A DNA stretch of 64,000 bases from Oceanobacillus piezotolerans (GCF_003665065.1 NZ_RCHR01000005.1:62001-126000), one strand, 5' to 3'; shown: positions 1-6,902, counted from the stretch's first letter. The notes: a model not told the origin generated them from the letters alone. Numbers and translations: made by a program.

Positions 1-69
1 GAAACAGCGATAGAGCACTTTGTCATTGAAATGAATCTATTAAAGCAAGGACTTTACAAAAGAGAATGA
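1..69 (+). CDS. C-terminal end of an unidentified protein (partial)
   Basis: An open frame enters from the left edge and stops at TGA 67-69, leaving 22 residues that end GLYKRE. This is too short to identify. Immediately downstream, in another frame, an open stretch begins at ATG 83 and ends at TAA 137-139 (18 residues, ending LEDFYRNK); it has no convincing ribosome-binding site and could be the real C-terminus displaced by a frameshift near position 60-70. The two readings cannot be separated without the upstream sequence. Confidence 0.4.
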   Translation, partial: ETAIEHFVIEMNLLKQGLYKRE

Positions 70-161
70 ATCCAATCAAACCATGTTTTCGTATTTAGAA
101 GGAGAAACAATACTTGAGGATTTTTACCGGAATAAATAATAACAAGAATGGAGAATGATAT

Positions 162-572
162 ATGACAGTTAGAATTTATGGAGCAGCATGTTCTTCAACT
201 AGAAAGGCAAGACAATGGTTTAAGAATCAAGATATTGAATTTGAAGAGAGAAATATTCTAAGAGAGCCTTTAACAGTAAATGAACTACAAGGAATTCTTC
301 GTATGACAGTGGATGGAACAGACGAAATCATTTCTACTAGATCAAAGATTTATAAGGATCTTAAGTTAGATGTAGACTCGCTTCCATTACAAGAGTTACT
401 TGAGCTTATTCACAAACACCCTAGGTTATTACGGAGTCCCATTATTGTTGATGAGAAAAGACTTCAAGTAGGTTATCACGAGGATGATATCAGACAGTTC
501 TTACCAAGGAAGACCCGTGAATATCAGTGGCTGAAATGGAGAATGAATAATTTCCAATTTGCGGAAGGTTGA
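162..572 (+). CDS. Spx/ArsC-family regulator, Spx paralogue with altered redox centre
   Basis: 136 residues with the thioredoxin-like ArsC/Spx fold. Spx proteins bind the C-terminal domain of the RNA polymerase alpha subunit and redirect transcription under thiol stress. The sequence follows Bacillus subtilis Spx closely: the stretch RMTVDGTDEIISTRSK (residues 47-62), Gly52 in the alpha-CTD contact region, and DEKRLQVGY at residues 97-105. Two redox residues differ. Cys10 is present but the partner of the CXXC switch, Cys13 in Spx, is Thr (CSST), and Arg92 is Ser (RSP). The C-terminal tail after residue 115 is unrelated to Spx. Translation starts at ATG 162 behind GGAGAATGATAT. It is probably a second Spx or MgsR-like protein, not the main Spx; the family is certain, the target genes unknown. 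Confidence 0.9.
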   Translation: MTVRIYGAACSSTRKARQWFKNQDIEFEERNILREPLTVNELQGILRMTVDGTDEIISTRSKIYKDLKLDVDSLPLQELLELIHKHPRLLRSPIIVDEKRLQVGYHEDDIRQFLPRKTREYQWLKWRMNNFQFAEG

Positions 573-626
573 AACGAATAGGTTGTTCATTATACATAGT
601 GGGGAACCCGGTATGGAGGAAAGCAC

Positions 627-911
627 ATGTATTTAATAGCAAAGCAGCCTTATGTAAAGGTGGAGCGGATTGTAAGAAGTATTGAACAGATCAACATTGA
701 GCACGAGCGCACCATGTATTTGTATAACGAGAAGATTGTCACCGAACACCGCGAATTCCATATTAAAGATGTCATGGATATGTCTTATCGGATAGTAGGC
801 GGTAAGGGAGGACTCCTCTATTTGCATACTTCGAATGGAGTATATTCCTACACCGTTAAATCATCACCAAATCGCTTTATAGAAGAATTTAAAAATCATA
901 TAAAAGCATAA
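627..911 (+). CDS. Conserved small protein of unknown function
   Basis: 94 residues, soluble, with no signal peptide or membrane segment. It starts at ATG 627 behind a good site (ATGGAGGAAAGCAC). The N-terminal half is charged (EHERTMYLYNEKIVTEHREF) and the C-terminal half has alternating beta-like stretches (GGKGGLLYLHTSNGVYSYTV) followed by a short helix, an arrangement compatible with a small PH-like or single-sheet fold. I do not recognise a named family. It stands alone between the Spx paralogue and an intergenic repeat. Confidence 0.75.
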   Translation: MYLIAKQPYVKVERIVRSIEQINIEHERTMYLYNEKIVTEHREFHIKDVMDMSYRIVGGKGGLLYLHTSNGVYSYTVKSSPNRFIEEFKNHIKA

Positions 912-970
912 ACCACTCAAATTGCTTCATAAGAAAGTCTCGTAACTCTTATACAAATATAAAAACGATC

Positions 971-1108
971 AAAAAGATGAGACTGGGACAAAAGTGTTTT
1001 ATTAAGAGAAAGATGAACTTTAAACAGCGGAGAAAAATCACTCCAGAAATGTTGAGCTTTATTTGTCTCTTGAATTAAACAGTCTAGTTTTGTTCCAGTC
1101 TTATTTTT
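971..1108. repeat. Dispersed palindromic repeat A, copy 1
   Basis: A block of about 135 bp begins AAAAAGATGAGACTGGGACA and ends TTTTGTTCCAGTCTTATTTTT, so its ends are inverted copies (GAGACTGGGACAAAA against TTTTGTTCCAGTCTT). The same block recurs at 19624-19752 with shared internal words AAAAGTGTTTT, ATGAACTTT, AGCGGAG and GAAAT.TTGAGC. It lies in the gap between two genes, carries no reading frame, and looks like a small non-autonomous (MITE-like) unit or a mobile terminator. Confidence 0.75.
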
Positions 1109-1179
1109 CGTATTCTGAGATGTTAGATAGCAAGAAATGCCGCTGCTTAAAAAGTAACAGTTGATTATCTAGACAAAAG

Positions 1180-1209
1180 TACCGTTCCCTCTTTTTAGTG
1201 CATAGGATA
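1180..1209 (+). promoter_or_regulatory. SigK-like (late mother-cell) promoter
   Basis: TACC at 1180-1183, a 17-bp spacer, then CATAGGATA at 1201-1209. This fits the SigK consensus (mACm, 16-17 bp, CATANNNTA) except at the first -35 base. The predicted start of transcription near 1216 leaves just enough leader for the AAAGGAGG site before the coiled-coil gene at 1238. Confidence 0.5.
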
Positions 1210-1237
1210 ACATTATGAACGTTAAAGGAGGGTTAGA

Positions 1238-1969
1238 ATGGGTCTATATATGAATGATAGCCATGGTAGCATATATAGAAATGACAATATTCCTTTAGAA
1301 CCAAATCAAGGGGTTTTTGTCAAGAACTATCGAGAAGAGATGATAAAAGAACAAAAACGAGTATATCAGTCTTTACTTTATTCCTATTCGGAATTAAAGA
1401 AAATATATGAGGAAACAGCAGCTGCTCAGGATAAAAAATGGATGCAGCTGGGAGAAAATATATCCCATTTAAATTTGTTGAATAAACAGCATCAAAAAGT
1501 AGAGTCCAACATGATGAAGCAATTAAAAATATTAGAAGCAAATCAGATTAAAATGGAGGATAAAATATCAGTCAAAAATGCTGCCCACCAAGAAGTCTTA
1601 ATGGAATTAGATCAATTAGGAGAAGTACAAAAGGACATTCTTCAGCAATTAAAGAAGGACTCAAATGAACGCCAGGAAATAAAGACAACAATAGAGGAAC
1701 AAACCTCCTCACAAAAACAATTAATGGGTAGAATTACTAAGCATGAACAGAAGCAAAAGGAGGTCGTTGAAAGATTAGAAACACAGGAAGCATTATCTGA
1801 AAAAATCATCCGTTATCTTGACCATTTCCGTTCTATCCTTTTTGAACGTTCCAATTATTTATCTAATAAAATAGAGGATGTTTCCACTTATCTGCTGCAA
1901 TCACTCCATGGGAAAAATGAGCTTCAAAAAACCCTTATTATTCGACGGAAGCAGGAAAATAAAAAATAG
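1238..1969 (+). CDS. Coiled-coil protein, possibly a spore-coat component
   Basis: 243 residues starting at ATG 1238 behind AAAGGAGGGTTAGA. From about residue 30 to 190 it is almost continuous charged and Gln-rich helix with heptad-like Leu/Ile spacing, a long coiled coil; there is no membrane segment or signal peptide. The first ~30 residues are polar and Asn-rich, and the C-terminal end is basic (IIRRKQENKK). I do not recognise the family. The SigK-like promoter just upstream suggests synthesis in the mother cell late in sporulation, where coat and crust proteins are made; that role is inference. A strong terminator follows at once, so it is monocistronic. Confidence 0.8.
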   Translation: MGLYMNDSHGSIYRNDNIPLEPNQGVFVKNYREEMIKEQKRVYQSLLYSYSELKKIYEETAAAQDKKWMQLGENISHLNLLNKQHQKVESNMMKQLKILEANQIKMEDKISVKNAAHQEVLMELDQLGEVQKDILQQLKKDSNERQEIKTTIEEQTSSQKQLMGRITKHEQKQKEVVERLETQEALSEKIIRYLDHFRSILFERSNYLSNKIEDVSTYLLQSLHGKNELQKTLIIRRKQENKK

Positions 1970-1970
1970 C

Positions 1971-2008
1971 AGCAGAAGTGATTGTTAGGTATCACTTCTG
2001 CTTTTTTT
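1971..2008 (+). terminator. Rho-independent terminator of the coiled-coil gene
   Basis: AGCAGAAGTGAT and ATCACTTCTGCT form a 12-bp stem around a short loop, followed by seven T. Confidence 0.93.
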
Positions 2009-2009
2009 A

Positions 2010-2333
2010 TAGTCTAGAAAATTATAAATGAATGATCTGTGGATAATTCTTATCATAAGAAAGGCCACGTCCGGCTCCAGCGCCTAGCAACTAGCAGATC
2101 TTTTAGTGGGACGAGCATTGCGCAGTCCCAAACTTCACGCTCCTCCACTACGATAACGTTCAACTTAGTTGAACTTCCTATGTCCAGTCATAGGTTGCGC
2201 CGACTAAAACCGGCTTCCGCCAACGTCGGCGTACCCCTTAAAGGGGCATGTTTCCTTTATCTCATTGCGGAGCGCTCCAGTTTGTACGTTGCTAAACGGG
2301 CGCTTGCGCCTTTGTTCTTAATATACAATTAAG
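2010..2333. repeat. Dispersed GC-rich repeat B, copy 1 (long form)
   Basis: A roughly 300-bp block contains GTCCGGCTCCAGCGCC near its left end and GGGCGCTTGCGCCTTTGTTC at its right end, the pattern of a repeat common in Bacillaceae intergenic regions. It shares its left flank (CTGTGGATAATTCTTATC), left end and last ~90 bp with the copy at 3650-3859. Copy 1 carries extra internal hairpins absent from copy 2 (GGGACGAGCATTGCGCAGTCCC; ACGTTCAACTTAGTTGAAC). It directly follows the T-tract of a terminator. A 97-residue open frame inside it is not accepted as a gene. Confidence 0.85.
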
Positions 2334-2446
2334 AAATGAATGACTGCGGAAGAACCTCTTCTTAAAATAAGAATTCAACTGCACATAGAAATGCAATTTG
2401 ATCAGAAAGTGATAAAATAGTTCTATCAACGCTAAGGAGGACCATC

Positions 2447-3604
2447 ATGCTACACAGAAGTTATCGAGATACATGGGTGGAAGTATCTTTAGACGCTATT
2501 CAAGCTAATGTTCGTGCTTTTAAGAAGCATATTCAACGGAAGAGCAAATTTATGGCTGTAATTAAAGCCGACGGTTATGGTCACGGAGCTGTAGAAGTTG
2601 GAAGAGCGGCACTGGAATCAGGTGCTGATTATTTAGCTGTAGCGCTCTTGGATGAGGCAATCCAGTTAAGGAAAGCCAAAATAGAGGCACCAATATTAGT
2701 ATTAGGCTACACTGGTCTGGCTTCGCCTAATGCAATAGAGGATGCGATAAAAGAAAATATAACATTAACTGTTTATACAAAGGATATAGCAGAAAAAATA
2801 GTTGAAATTGCAAGCAGGGAAAAGCAAGAGATTAAGGTACATATAAAAGTGGATAGCGGTATGAATCGCATAGGACTTCGCAACAAAGAGGATATCCTCG
2901 CTTTAGCCAATATCCTTGGTTCTCCATTTGTTAAGGTAGAAGGGATCTTTACCCACTTTGCAGATGCAGATAGCGAAGACGAAACATACACACGAAAGCA
3001 ATTTGAATTTTTTAAGTCGGTCATTCAGTTTCTAGAAGAAAATAAAATATATATACCAATTAAACATTGCTGCAATAGTGCGGCTACGATATCTTATCCG
3101 GAAATGCATATGGATATGGTCCGTGTCGGTATTAGTTTATATGGCCTTTATCCAAGTGGGCACCTGCAATCAAAAATTCAACTAAAACAAGCAATGAGCT
3201 TCAAAACGAAACCAGTTATGATTAAAACGGTAGAAGCAGGAGAGCCGATTAGTTATGGGTGTACGTACGCTCCAACAGAAGAGGCAAAAATAGCAACCAT
3301 TCCGGTAGGGTATGCAGATGGTTTCTCGCGGTCATTATCAAATAAAGGAAATGTTACTGTGAAAGGCAAAAAGGCACCAATTGTCGGTAGAATTTGTATG
3401 GATCAATCCATGATTGATATTACTCATATTGATTCCGTTGATTTAGATAGTGTGTTTACCATTTTCGGGGAACCTTCAAAGGGCTATATATCTCTAGCGG
3501 AGGTGGCGGAACAGGTAGGTACAATTCATTATGAGATTGTTTGTCTTATTGGAAAGCGCGTGCCACGGGTCTATATGAAAGACGGAAAGAAGATGATAGG
3601 GTAA
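2447..3604 (+). CDS. alr: Alanine racemase
   Basis: 385 residues, the usual length of Alr, which interconverts L- and D-alanine for peptidoglycan and teichoic acid D-alanylation. It is a fold-type III PLP enzyme. The PLP lysine is K40 in the motif AVIKADGYGHG, the second catalytic residue is Y270 in ISYGCTY, and RVGISLYG and the C-terminal CMDQSMID motif are intact. The start is ATG 2447 behind AAGGAGGACCATC. The gene stands alone, ends in its own terminator, and is bracketed by two copies of repeat B. Sporulating bacilli often have a second, spore-associated racemase; whether this is the housekeeping or the spore copy cannot be decided here. Confidence 0.97.
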   Translation: MLHRSYRDTWVEVSLDAIQANVRAFKKHIQRKSKFMAVIKADGYGHGAVEVGRAALESGADYLAVALLDEAIQLRKAKIEAPILVLGYTGLASPNAIEDAIKENITLTVYTKDIAEKIVEIASREKQEIKVHIKVDSGMNRIGLRNKEDILALANILGSPFVKVEGIFTHFADADSEDETYTRKQFEFFKSVIQFLEENKIYIPIKHCCNSAATISYPEMHMDMVRVGISLYGLYPSGHLQSKIQLKQAMSFKTKPVMIKTVEAGEPISYGCTYAPTEEAKIATIPVGYADGFSRSLSNKGNVTVKGKKAPIVGRICMDQSMIDITHIDSVDLDSVFTIFGEPSKGYISLAEVAEQVGTIHYEIVCLIGKRVPRVYMKDGKKMIG

Positions 3605-3610
3605 TGAAAG

Positions 3611-3650
3611 AAAAAGGCATAGAAACAAGCTGTTTCTATGCCTTTTATTT
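3611..3650 (+). terminator. Rho-independent terminator of alr
   Basis: AAAAAGGCATAGAAACA pairs with TGTTTCTATGCCTTTTATTT across a short loop, directly after the alr stop codon. Confidence 0.92.
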
Positions 3651-3859
3651 AGTTTGGGAAATTATAAAGTGAATGACCTGTGGATAATTCTTATCATAAG
3701 AAAAGCCACGTCCGGCTCCAGCGCCCAGCAACTAGCAAACTTCACACTCCTCCACTACGATAAGTCAACATCGACTCCCTACGGTCGTCGTGTTTCCTTT
3801 ATCTCATTGCGGAGCGCTCCAGTTTGTACGTTGCTAAACGGGCGCTTGCGCCTTTGTTC
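3650..3859. repeat. Dispersed GC-rich repeat B, copy 2 (short form)
   Basis: Same ends and same left flank as copy 1 at 2010-2333, but two internal segments are missing, so it is a modular or internally deleted version. Its right end, CCTTTGTTC, finishes inside the stop codon (TGA, complement of 3858-3860) of the sspH-like gene on the minus strand. Together the two copies form direct repeats around alr. Confidence 0.85.
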
Positions 3860-4061
3860 AGTTATGATTAGTTGGCTTGATAACAACTTCGTTTAATCCT
3901 TCTAGGTCGACTAATTGATCATGTTCCATGTTATCAAGTGGAAATACGGTTGCTGTACCTTCAGTTTCCTTTATATCTTTAATATAAACAGGAATCCCAT
4001 GGTAGTTGACATTAATCATTGTAGTAGAATCAATAATTTGCTGAGCACGTTTACTGTCCAT
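3858..4061 (-). CDS. SspH-family small acid-soluble spore protein
   Basis: 67 residues. The N-terminal half matches the SspH family pattern: MD-KRAQ-I--S-T-I-V-Y-G-PVYI, then TATVFPLDN around residues 37-45, where SspH proteins have ARIYPL. Minor SASPs of this type are packed in the spore core, usually from SigG-dependent genes in the forespore. The start is the ATG at 4059-4061 (complement) with GGAGGATGACATGG upstream. The C-terminal ~15 residues (EVVIKPTNHN) extend past the usual SspH length of about 59, and the stop codon coincides with the end of repeat B. Confidence 0.85.
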   Translation of the reverse strand: MDSKRAQQIIDSTTMINVNYHGIPVYIKDIKETEGTATVFPLDNMEHDQLVDLEGLNEVVIKPTNHN

Positions 4062-4170
4062 GTCATCCTCCTTCAGAATAGCAGTATTAGTTTCTGAAGG
4101 TCTATCGCGTTTTATTCAATAAAAATGAAACGATCACCCAGAAGGATTCACGCTTCGTGAAAACTCTATA

Positions 4171-4638
4171 TTACCGGAACCAAGGGTGTCTTCTTTCTCT
4201 TCTTCGGTGTCTATCATCTTTTTCACGGTCAAAATCCTCATCACGGTGGTCTCTCTTACGATCATCCTCATCACGATGGTGTTTCCTGTGATTAAAGTCT
4301 CCAGCAAAATCCTCATCACGATGATCTCTCTTACGATCATCCTCATCACGACGATGTTTCCTGCGATCAAAGTCTCCAGCAACATCCTCATCGTGATGAT
4401 CATTCCTCCAAACAGAATCCTCATCGTGATGATCATTCCTCCAAACAGAATCCTCATCATGATGATCATTCCTCCAAACAGAATCACCTTCTACATCAGA
4501 GAATCTATGGTGATCATCATCCTCCTGCACAAATATCTTATCACCCTTGATAATTATTGTATCTGCTTCAATCACTATATCGCGACCGTTATCAAACTCT
4601 TCATTAACATCATTATTTTTCCTTCTAGATCTTGGCAT
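4171..4638 (-). CDS. His/Asp/Arg-rich tandem-repeat protein (coat-like, unknown)
   Basis: 155 residues, starting at the ATG at 4638 behind GGAGGGCTAACC. Residues 1-45 form a conventional domain with a short beta-like stretch (IVIEADTIIIKGDKIFVQ). Residues 52-84 are three identical copies of an 11-mer (DSVWRNDHHDE). Residues 87-111 and 112-136 are two copies of a 25-mer (AGDF..RKH.RDEDDRKRDHRDEDF). The tail is Arg-rich and ends HPWFR. The repeats are also nearly identical at DNA level (33-bp and 75-bp units), so copy number can change by slippage. Low-complexity charged repeats of this kind occur in spore-coat and exosporium proteins; its sspH neighbours fit this, but no family is recognised. 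The His/Asp density could also bind metal. Confidence 0.75.
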   Translation of the reverse strand: MPRSRRKNNDVNEEFDNGRDIVIEADTIIIKGDKIFVQEDDDHHRFSDVEGDSVWRNDHHDEDSVWRNDHHDEDSVWRNDHHDEDVAGDFDRRKHRRDEDDRKRDHRDEDFAGDFNHRKHHRDEDDRKRDHRDEDFDREKDDRHRRRERRHPWFR

Positions 4639-4886
4639 GGTTAGCCCTCCTTCTCCCCGTAATACTATACTTTATGTAGGTCTTTGAAGGATGCGTAGTC
4701 AAATGGTTACTATTTTTAAAAATAGACAAATACCTAGAGGGGGTGACAGGCCTGATGGCGCCATATTCTTCCTTATTGTATTAGAAAGGGGGCTTTGAGC
4801 ACTTGAGCTAATTATTCCTTCTACCGCGTAGATAACTGGCTGTGAGACTTATATCGAATAGATAATTTTTGAGTAAGTTAATTTGC

Positions 4887-4915
4887 TTGCTAATTACTTT
4901 TAGTAACTTTATAAT
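4887..4915 (+). promoter_or_regulatory. Promoter with TTAC-N5-GTAA operator upstream of FMN reductase
   Basis: TTGCTA (4887-4892), a 17-bp spacer and TATAAT (4910-4915). The perfect inverted repeat TTACTTTTAGTAA (4894-4906) occupies the spacer. Operators of this shape are used by the HxlR/YodB family of thiol- and quinone-sensing repressors that control azoreductases and FMN enzymes, which fits the gene at 5036. The rest of the 4639-5035 gap shows nothing else I can name. Confidence 0.5.
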
Positions 4916-5035
4916 AAAAAACAAGTAAAAACTATTGCAATAGCAGAGCATTCGTGGTAAATTATATTTAAATAAGATATTATTAATTAAAACTAAGTCT
5001 TATAATTCTTTATAAACTAGGGAGGAATCATTATT

Positions 5036-5599
5036 ATGTTAAAAATAGGTATTGTTTTAGGTAGTGTACGTCAAGGACGTAACGGGGAAGCAGTTGCAAA
5101 CTGGACATTGGATTTTGCTAACAAACGCAATGACGCAGATGTTCAATATGAAATTGTTGACCTTGCAGATTACAACCTGCCATTCTTAGGAGCTGCTATT
5201 CCAGAAGCACAACAAGCTGAAGCGGAAGCTGCAATTAAAGGTTGGTCAGAAAAAATGGCATCATTTGATGGATATATCTTCGTAACACCTGAGTATAACC
5301 ATGCAATCGGTGGAGCATTAAAGAATGCAACTGACTACTTAAACGCAGAAGTAAATAACAAAGCTGCTGGTTTCGTAGGATACGGTAGCCTTGGTGGTAC
5401 TCGTGCACATGAAAACCTTCGTCTAATCTTAGGTGAGTTACAAGTAGCAGACGTACGTACTGCAGTAACATTCTCCTTAATCTCTGATTTTGAAAACATG
5501 AGTGTATTCAAACCAGCAGATTACCATGAAGCTAATGCAAACCAAATGTTAGACCAAGTTATCGCTTGGAGTAAAGCATTAAAAACAGTTCGTGGTTAA
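5036..5599 (+). CDS. NADPH-dependent FMN reductase family protein (copy 1)
   Basis: 187 residues of flavodoxin-like fold. The N-terminal GIVLGSVRQGRNGE (residues 4-17) is the phosphate-binding loop of the SsuE/YwqN/azoreductase family, and TPEYNHAIGGALKNATDYL (about residues 84-102) is the conserved flavin-contacting PEYN motif. Such enzymes reduce FMN, quinones or azo compounds with NAD(P)H in the cytoplasm. The start is ATG 5036 behind GGGAGGAATCATTATT. A paralogue follows at 5681; the two share almost identical DNA over their C-terminal thirds. The TTAC-N5-GTAA operator suggests induction by electrophiles or quinones. Confidence 0.9.
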   Translation: MLKIGIVLGSVRQGRNGEAVANWTLDFANKRNDADVQYEIVDLADYNLPFLGAAIPEAQQAEAEAAIKGWSEKMASFDGYIFVTPEYNHAIGGALKNATDYLNAEVNNKAAGFVGYGSLGGTRAHENLRLILGELQVADVRTAVTFSLISDFENMSVFKPADYHEANANQMLDQVIAWSKALKTVRG

Positions 5600-5614
5600 T
5601 AACTAGAACAAAAC

Positions 5615-5644
5615 AGAGTGGGTGTTACATTAAACACCCACTCT
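5615..5644 (+). terminator. Strong hairpin between the two FMN reductase genes
   Basis: AGAGTGGGTGTT and AACACCCACTCT form a perfect 12-bp stem with a 6-nt loop. No T-run follows, so it may be a partial terminator or an mRNA-processing or stability element that uncouples the two genes. Confidence 0.6.
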
Positions 5645-5680
5645 CCTATATCATAAATGATGAATAAAGGTGGTGTACCA

Positions 5681-6313
5681 ATGGGATTTTTCGAAAAGTT
5701 ATTTGGTAAGTCAAAGTCTGTTAAGCAAGAAGAACCTGTTGTTGAAAAAACATTAAAAGTAGGAATTGTTTTAGGTAGTGTCCGTGATGGACGTAACGCT
5801 GAAGCAGTTGGAACCTGGATGTATGACTTTGCAACAAAGCGTAATGATAAAGGTGTTCAATACGAAATTGTAGACCTGAAGGATTATCAGTTGCCAAAGC
5901 TCGGTCAAGCTCTTTCTCAAACAGAACAATCTGAAGCAGAAGTGGCAGTTAAAAACTGGTCAGAGAAAATGGCTTCATTTGATGGATACATCTTCGTAGC
6001 TCCAGAATACAACCATGCAGTTGGTGGGGCATTAAAAAATGCTTTGGATTATCTAAACCCTGAATTAAACAACAAAGTTGCAGGATTTGTAGGTTATGGC
6101 AGCTTAGGTGGTACTCGTGCACATGAAAACCTTCGTCTAATCTTAGGTGAATTACAAGTAGCAGACGTACGTACTGCAGTAACATTCTCATTAATGTCTG
6201 ATTTTGAGAATATGAGTGTGTTTAAGCCAGCAGATTACCACGAAGCAAATGCAAACCAAATGCTAGATCAAATCATTTCTTGGGGATATGCATTTAAAGA
6301 CCTAAGAGCATAA
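5681..6313 (+). CDS. NADPH-dependent FMN reductase family protein (copy 2, with N-terminal extension)
   Basis: 210 residues from ATG 5681, which has AAAGGTGGTGTACC upstream; an earlier in-frame ATG at 5657 lacks a site and is rejected. The last ~185 residues repeat copy 1, with GIVLGSVRDGRN and PEYNHAVGGALKN. A 26-residue amphipathic, charged leader (MGFFEKLFGKSKSVKQEEP) precedes the flavodoxin domain and is absent from copy 1. This leader is neither a signal peptide nor a membrane segment; it may mediate membrane or partner contact. The paralogue probably arose by tandem duplication and has since been partly homogenised with copy 1. Confidence 0.9.
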   Translation: MGFFEKLFGKSKSVKQEEPVVEKTLKVGIVLGSVRDGRNAEAVGTWMYDFATKRNDKGVQYEIVDLKDYQLPKLGQALSQTEQSEAEVAVKNWSEKMASFDGYIFVAPEYNHAVGGALKNALDYLNPELNNKVAGFVGYGSLGGTRAHENLRLILGELQVADVRTAVTFSLMSDFENMSVFKPADYHEANANQMLDQIISWGYAFKDLRA

Positions 6314-6319
6314 CATATG

Positions 6320-6350
6320 AGCTGTCAAGCTATCTATTGACAGCTTTTTT
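6320..6350 (+). terminator. Rho-independent terminator after FMN reductase copy 2
   Basis: AGCTGTCA and TGACAGCT pair across a 9-nt loop and are followed by six T. Confidence 0.9.
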
Positions 6351-6360
6351 AATATGTAAA

Positions 6361-6387
6361 AAGCGACGGAGATACTACCCGTCTTTT
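6361..6387 (-). terminator. Terminator of the sspH-like gene at 6388
   Basis: On the minus strand GACGG and CCGTC form a stem directly after the stop codon and are followed by GCTTTTT; the opposite strand also has a T-run, so it may act in both directions. Confidence 0.6.
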
Positions 6388-6585
6388 TTATGGATTAAAG
6401 TCATGCAGGCTGGAAATTTCGACGTTAAAGGAACTGTTTAGATTATCAAGGGGGAAGACACAAGCCACTTCACTCTGTTCATCAAGTTTATTTATGTATA
6501 CAGGCTTCCCTTTGTACTGTACAGGGATGAAATCTTGGGATTGAATTATCTCTTTTGCCCTTTCCTTTTCCACTTCATATGACAC
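6388..6585 (-). CDS. SspH-family small acid-soluble spore protein (second paralogue)
   Basis: 65 residues starting at the ATG at 6585 with AAAGGGGTGTC upstream. It shows the SspH pattern: ERAKEIIQSQDFIPVQYKGK, PVYINKLDE, then ACVFPLDN. It has a six-residue N-terminal extension (MSYEVE) compared with the short copy at 6723. It is a minor SASP of the forespore core by family; individual roles of such paralogues are not known. It is followed by a hairpin terminator. Confidence 0.85.
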   Translation of the reverse strand: MSYEVEKERAKEIIQSQDFIPVQYKGKPVYINKLDEQSEVACVFPLDNLNSSFNVEISSLHDFNP

Positions 6586-6722
6586 CCCTTTTTAGTTTCC
6601 ATTATTATTAACCCATTTTTCCCAGTTCAAAATAAAATCATTCATCATTAAATTGAAAACGCAGCTTCGGCTATTTAGCCGATCTGCGTTTTTCAATTTA
6701 AACTGCAAATAGATTTTATAGG

Positions 6723-6902
6723 CTACTGTTCGATTAGTTGACTAAGATTAACATCAAATTCTTCTTGAGGATCATCTAGAGGGTATATTCTTGCCTTATC
6801 CGTGTTTTCATCTACATGTTGAATATAAATTTGCTTGCCGTTATAAGTTACACGAATTAATTCAGGTGATTCTACTATTTCTAATGCACGCTGCTTGTCC
6901 AT
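6723..6902 (-). CDS. sspH: SspH small acid-soluble spore protein (canonical copy)
   Basis: 59 residues, the typical SspH length. The frame reads MDKQRALEIVESPELIRVTY at the start, then GKQIYIQHVDE and ARIYPLDDP, and ends NLSQLIEQ. Of the three paralogues here it is the closest to Bacillus subtilis SspH. The start is the ATG at 6902 behind AAGGAGGTTACTTAA. It lies upstream of the second paralogue on the same strand but 137 bp away, so they are probably separate units. Conservation of all SspH landmarks makes the call firm. Confidence 0.9.
   Translation of the reverse strand: MDKQRALEIVESPELIRVTYNGKQIYIQHVDENTDKARIYPLDDPQEEFDVNLSQLIEQ

Noticed and set aside
2039-2332. 97-residue open frame
   Set aside because: It lies wholly inside dispersed repeat B, has no ribosome-binding site and reads through hairpins; the shorter copy of the repeat breaks the frame.
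4134-4644. Two other long open frames (117 residues minus strand, 152 residues plus strand) over the repeat-protein gene
   Set aside because: They are shadows created by the repetitive DNA of the 155-residue gene, which alone has a GGAGG site and acidic/basic composition typical of a real protein.
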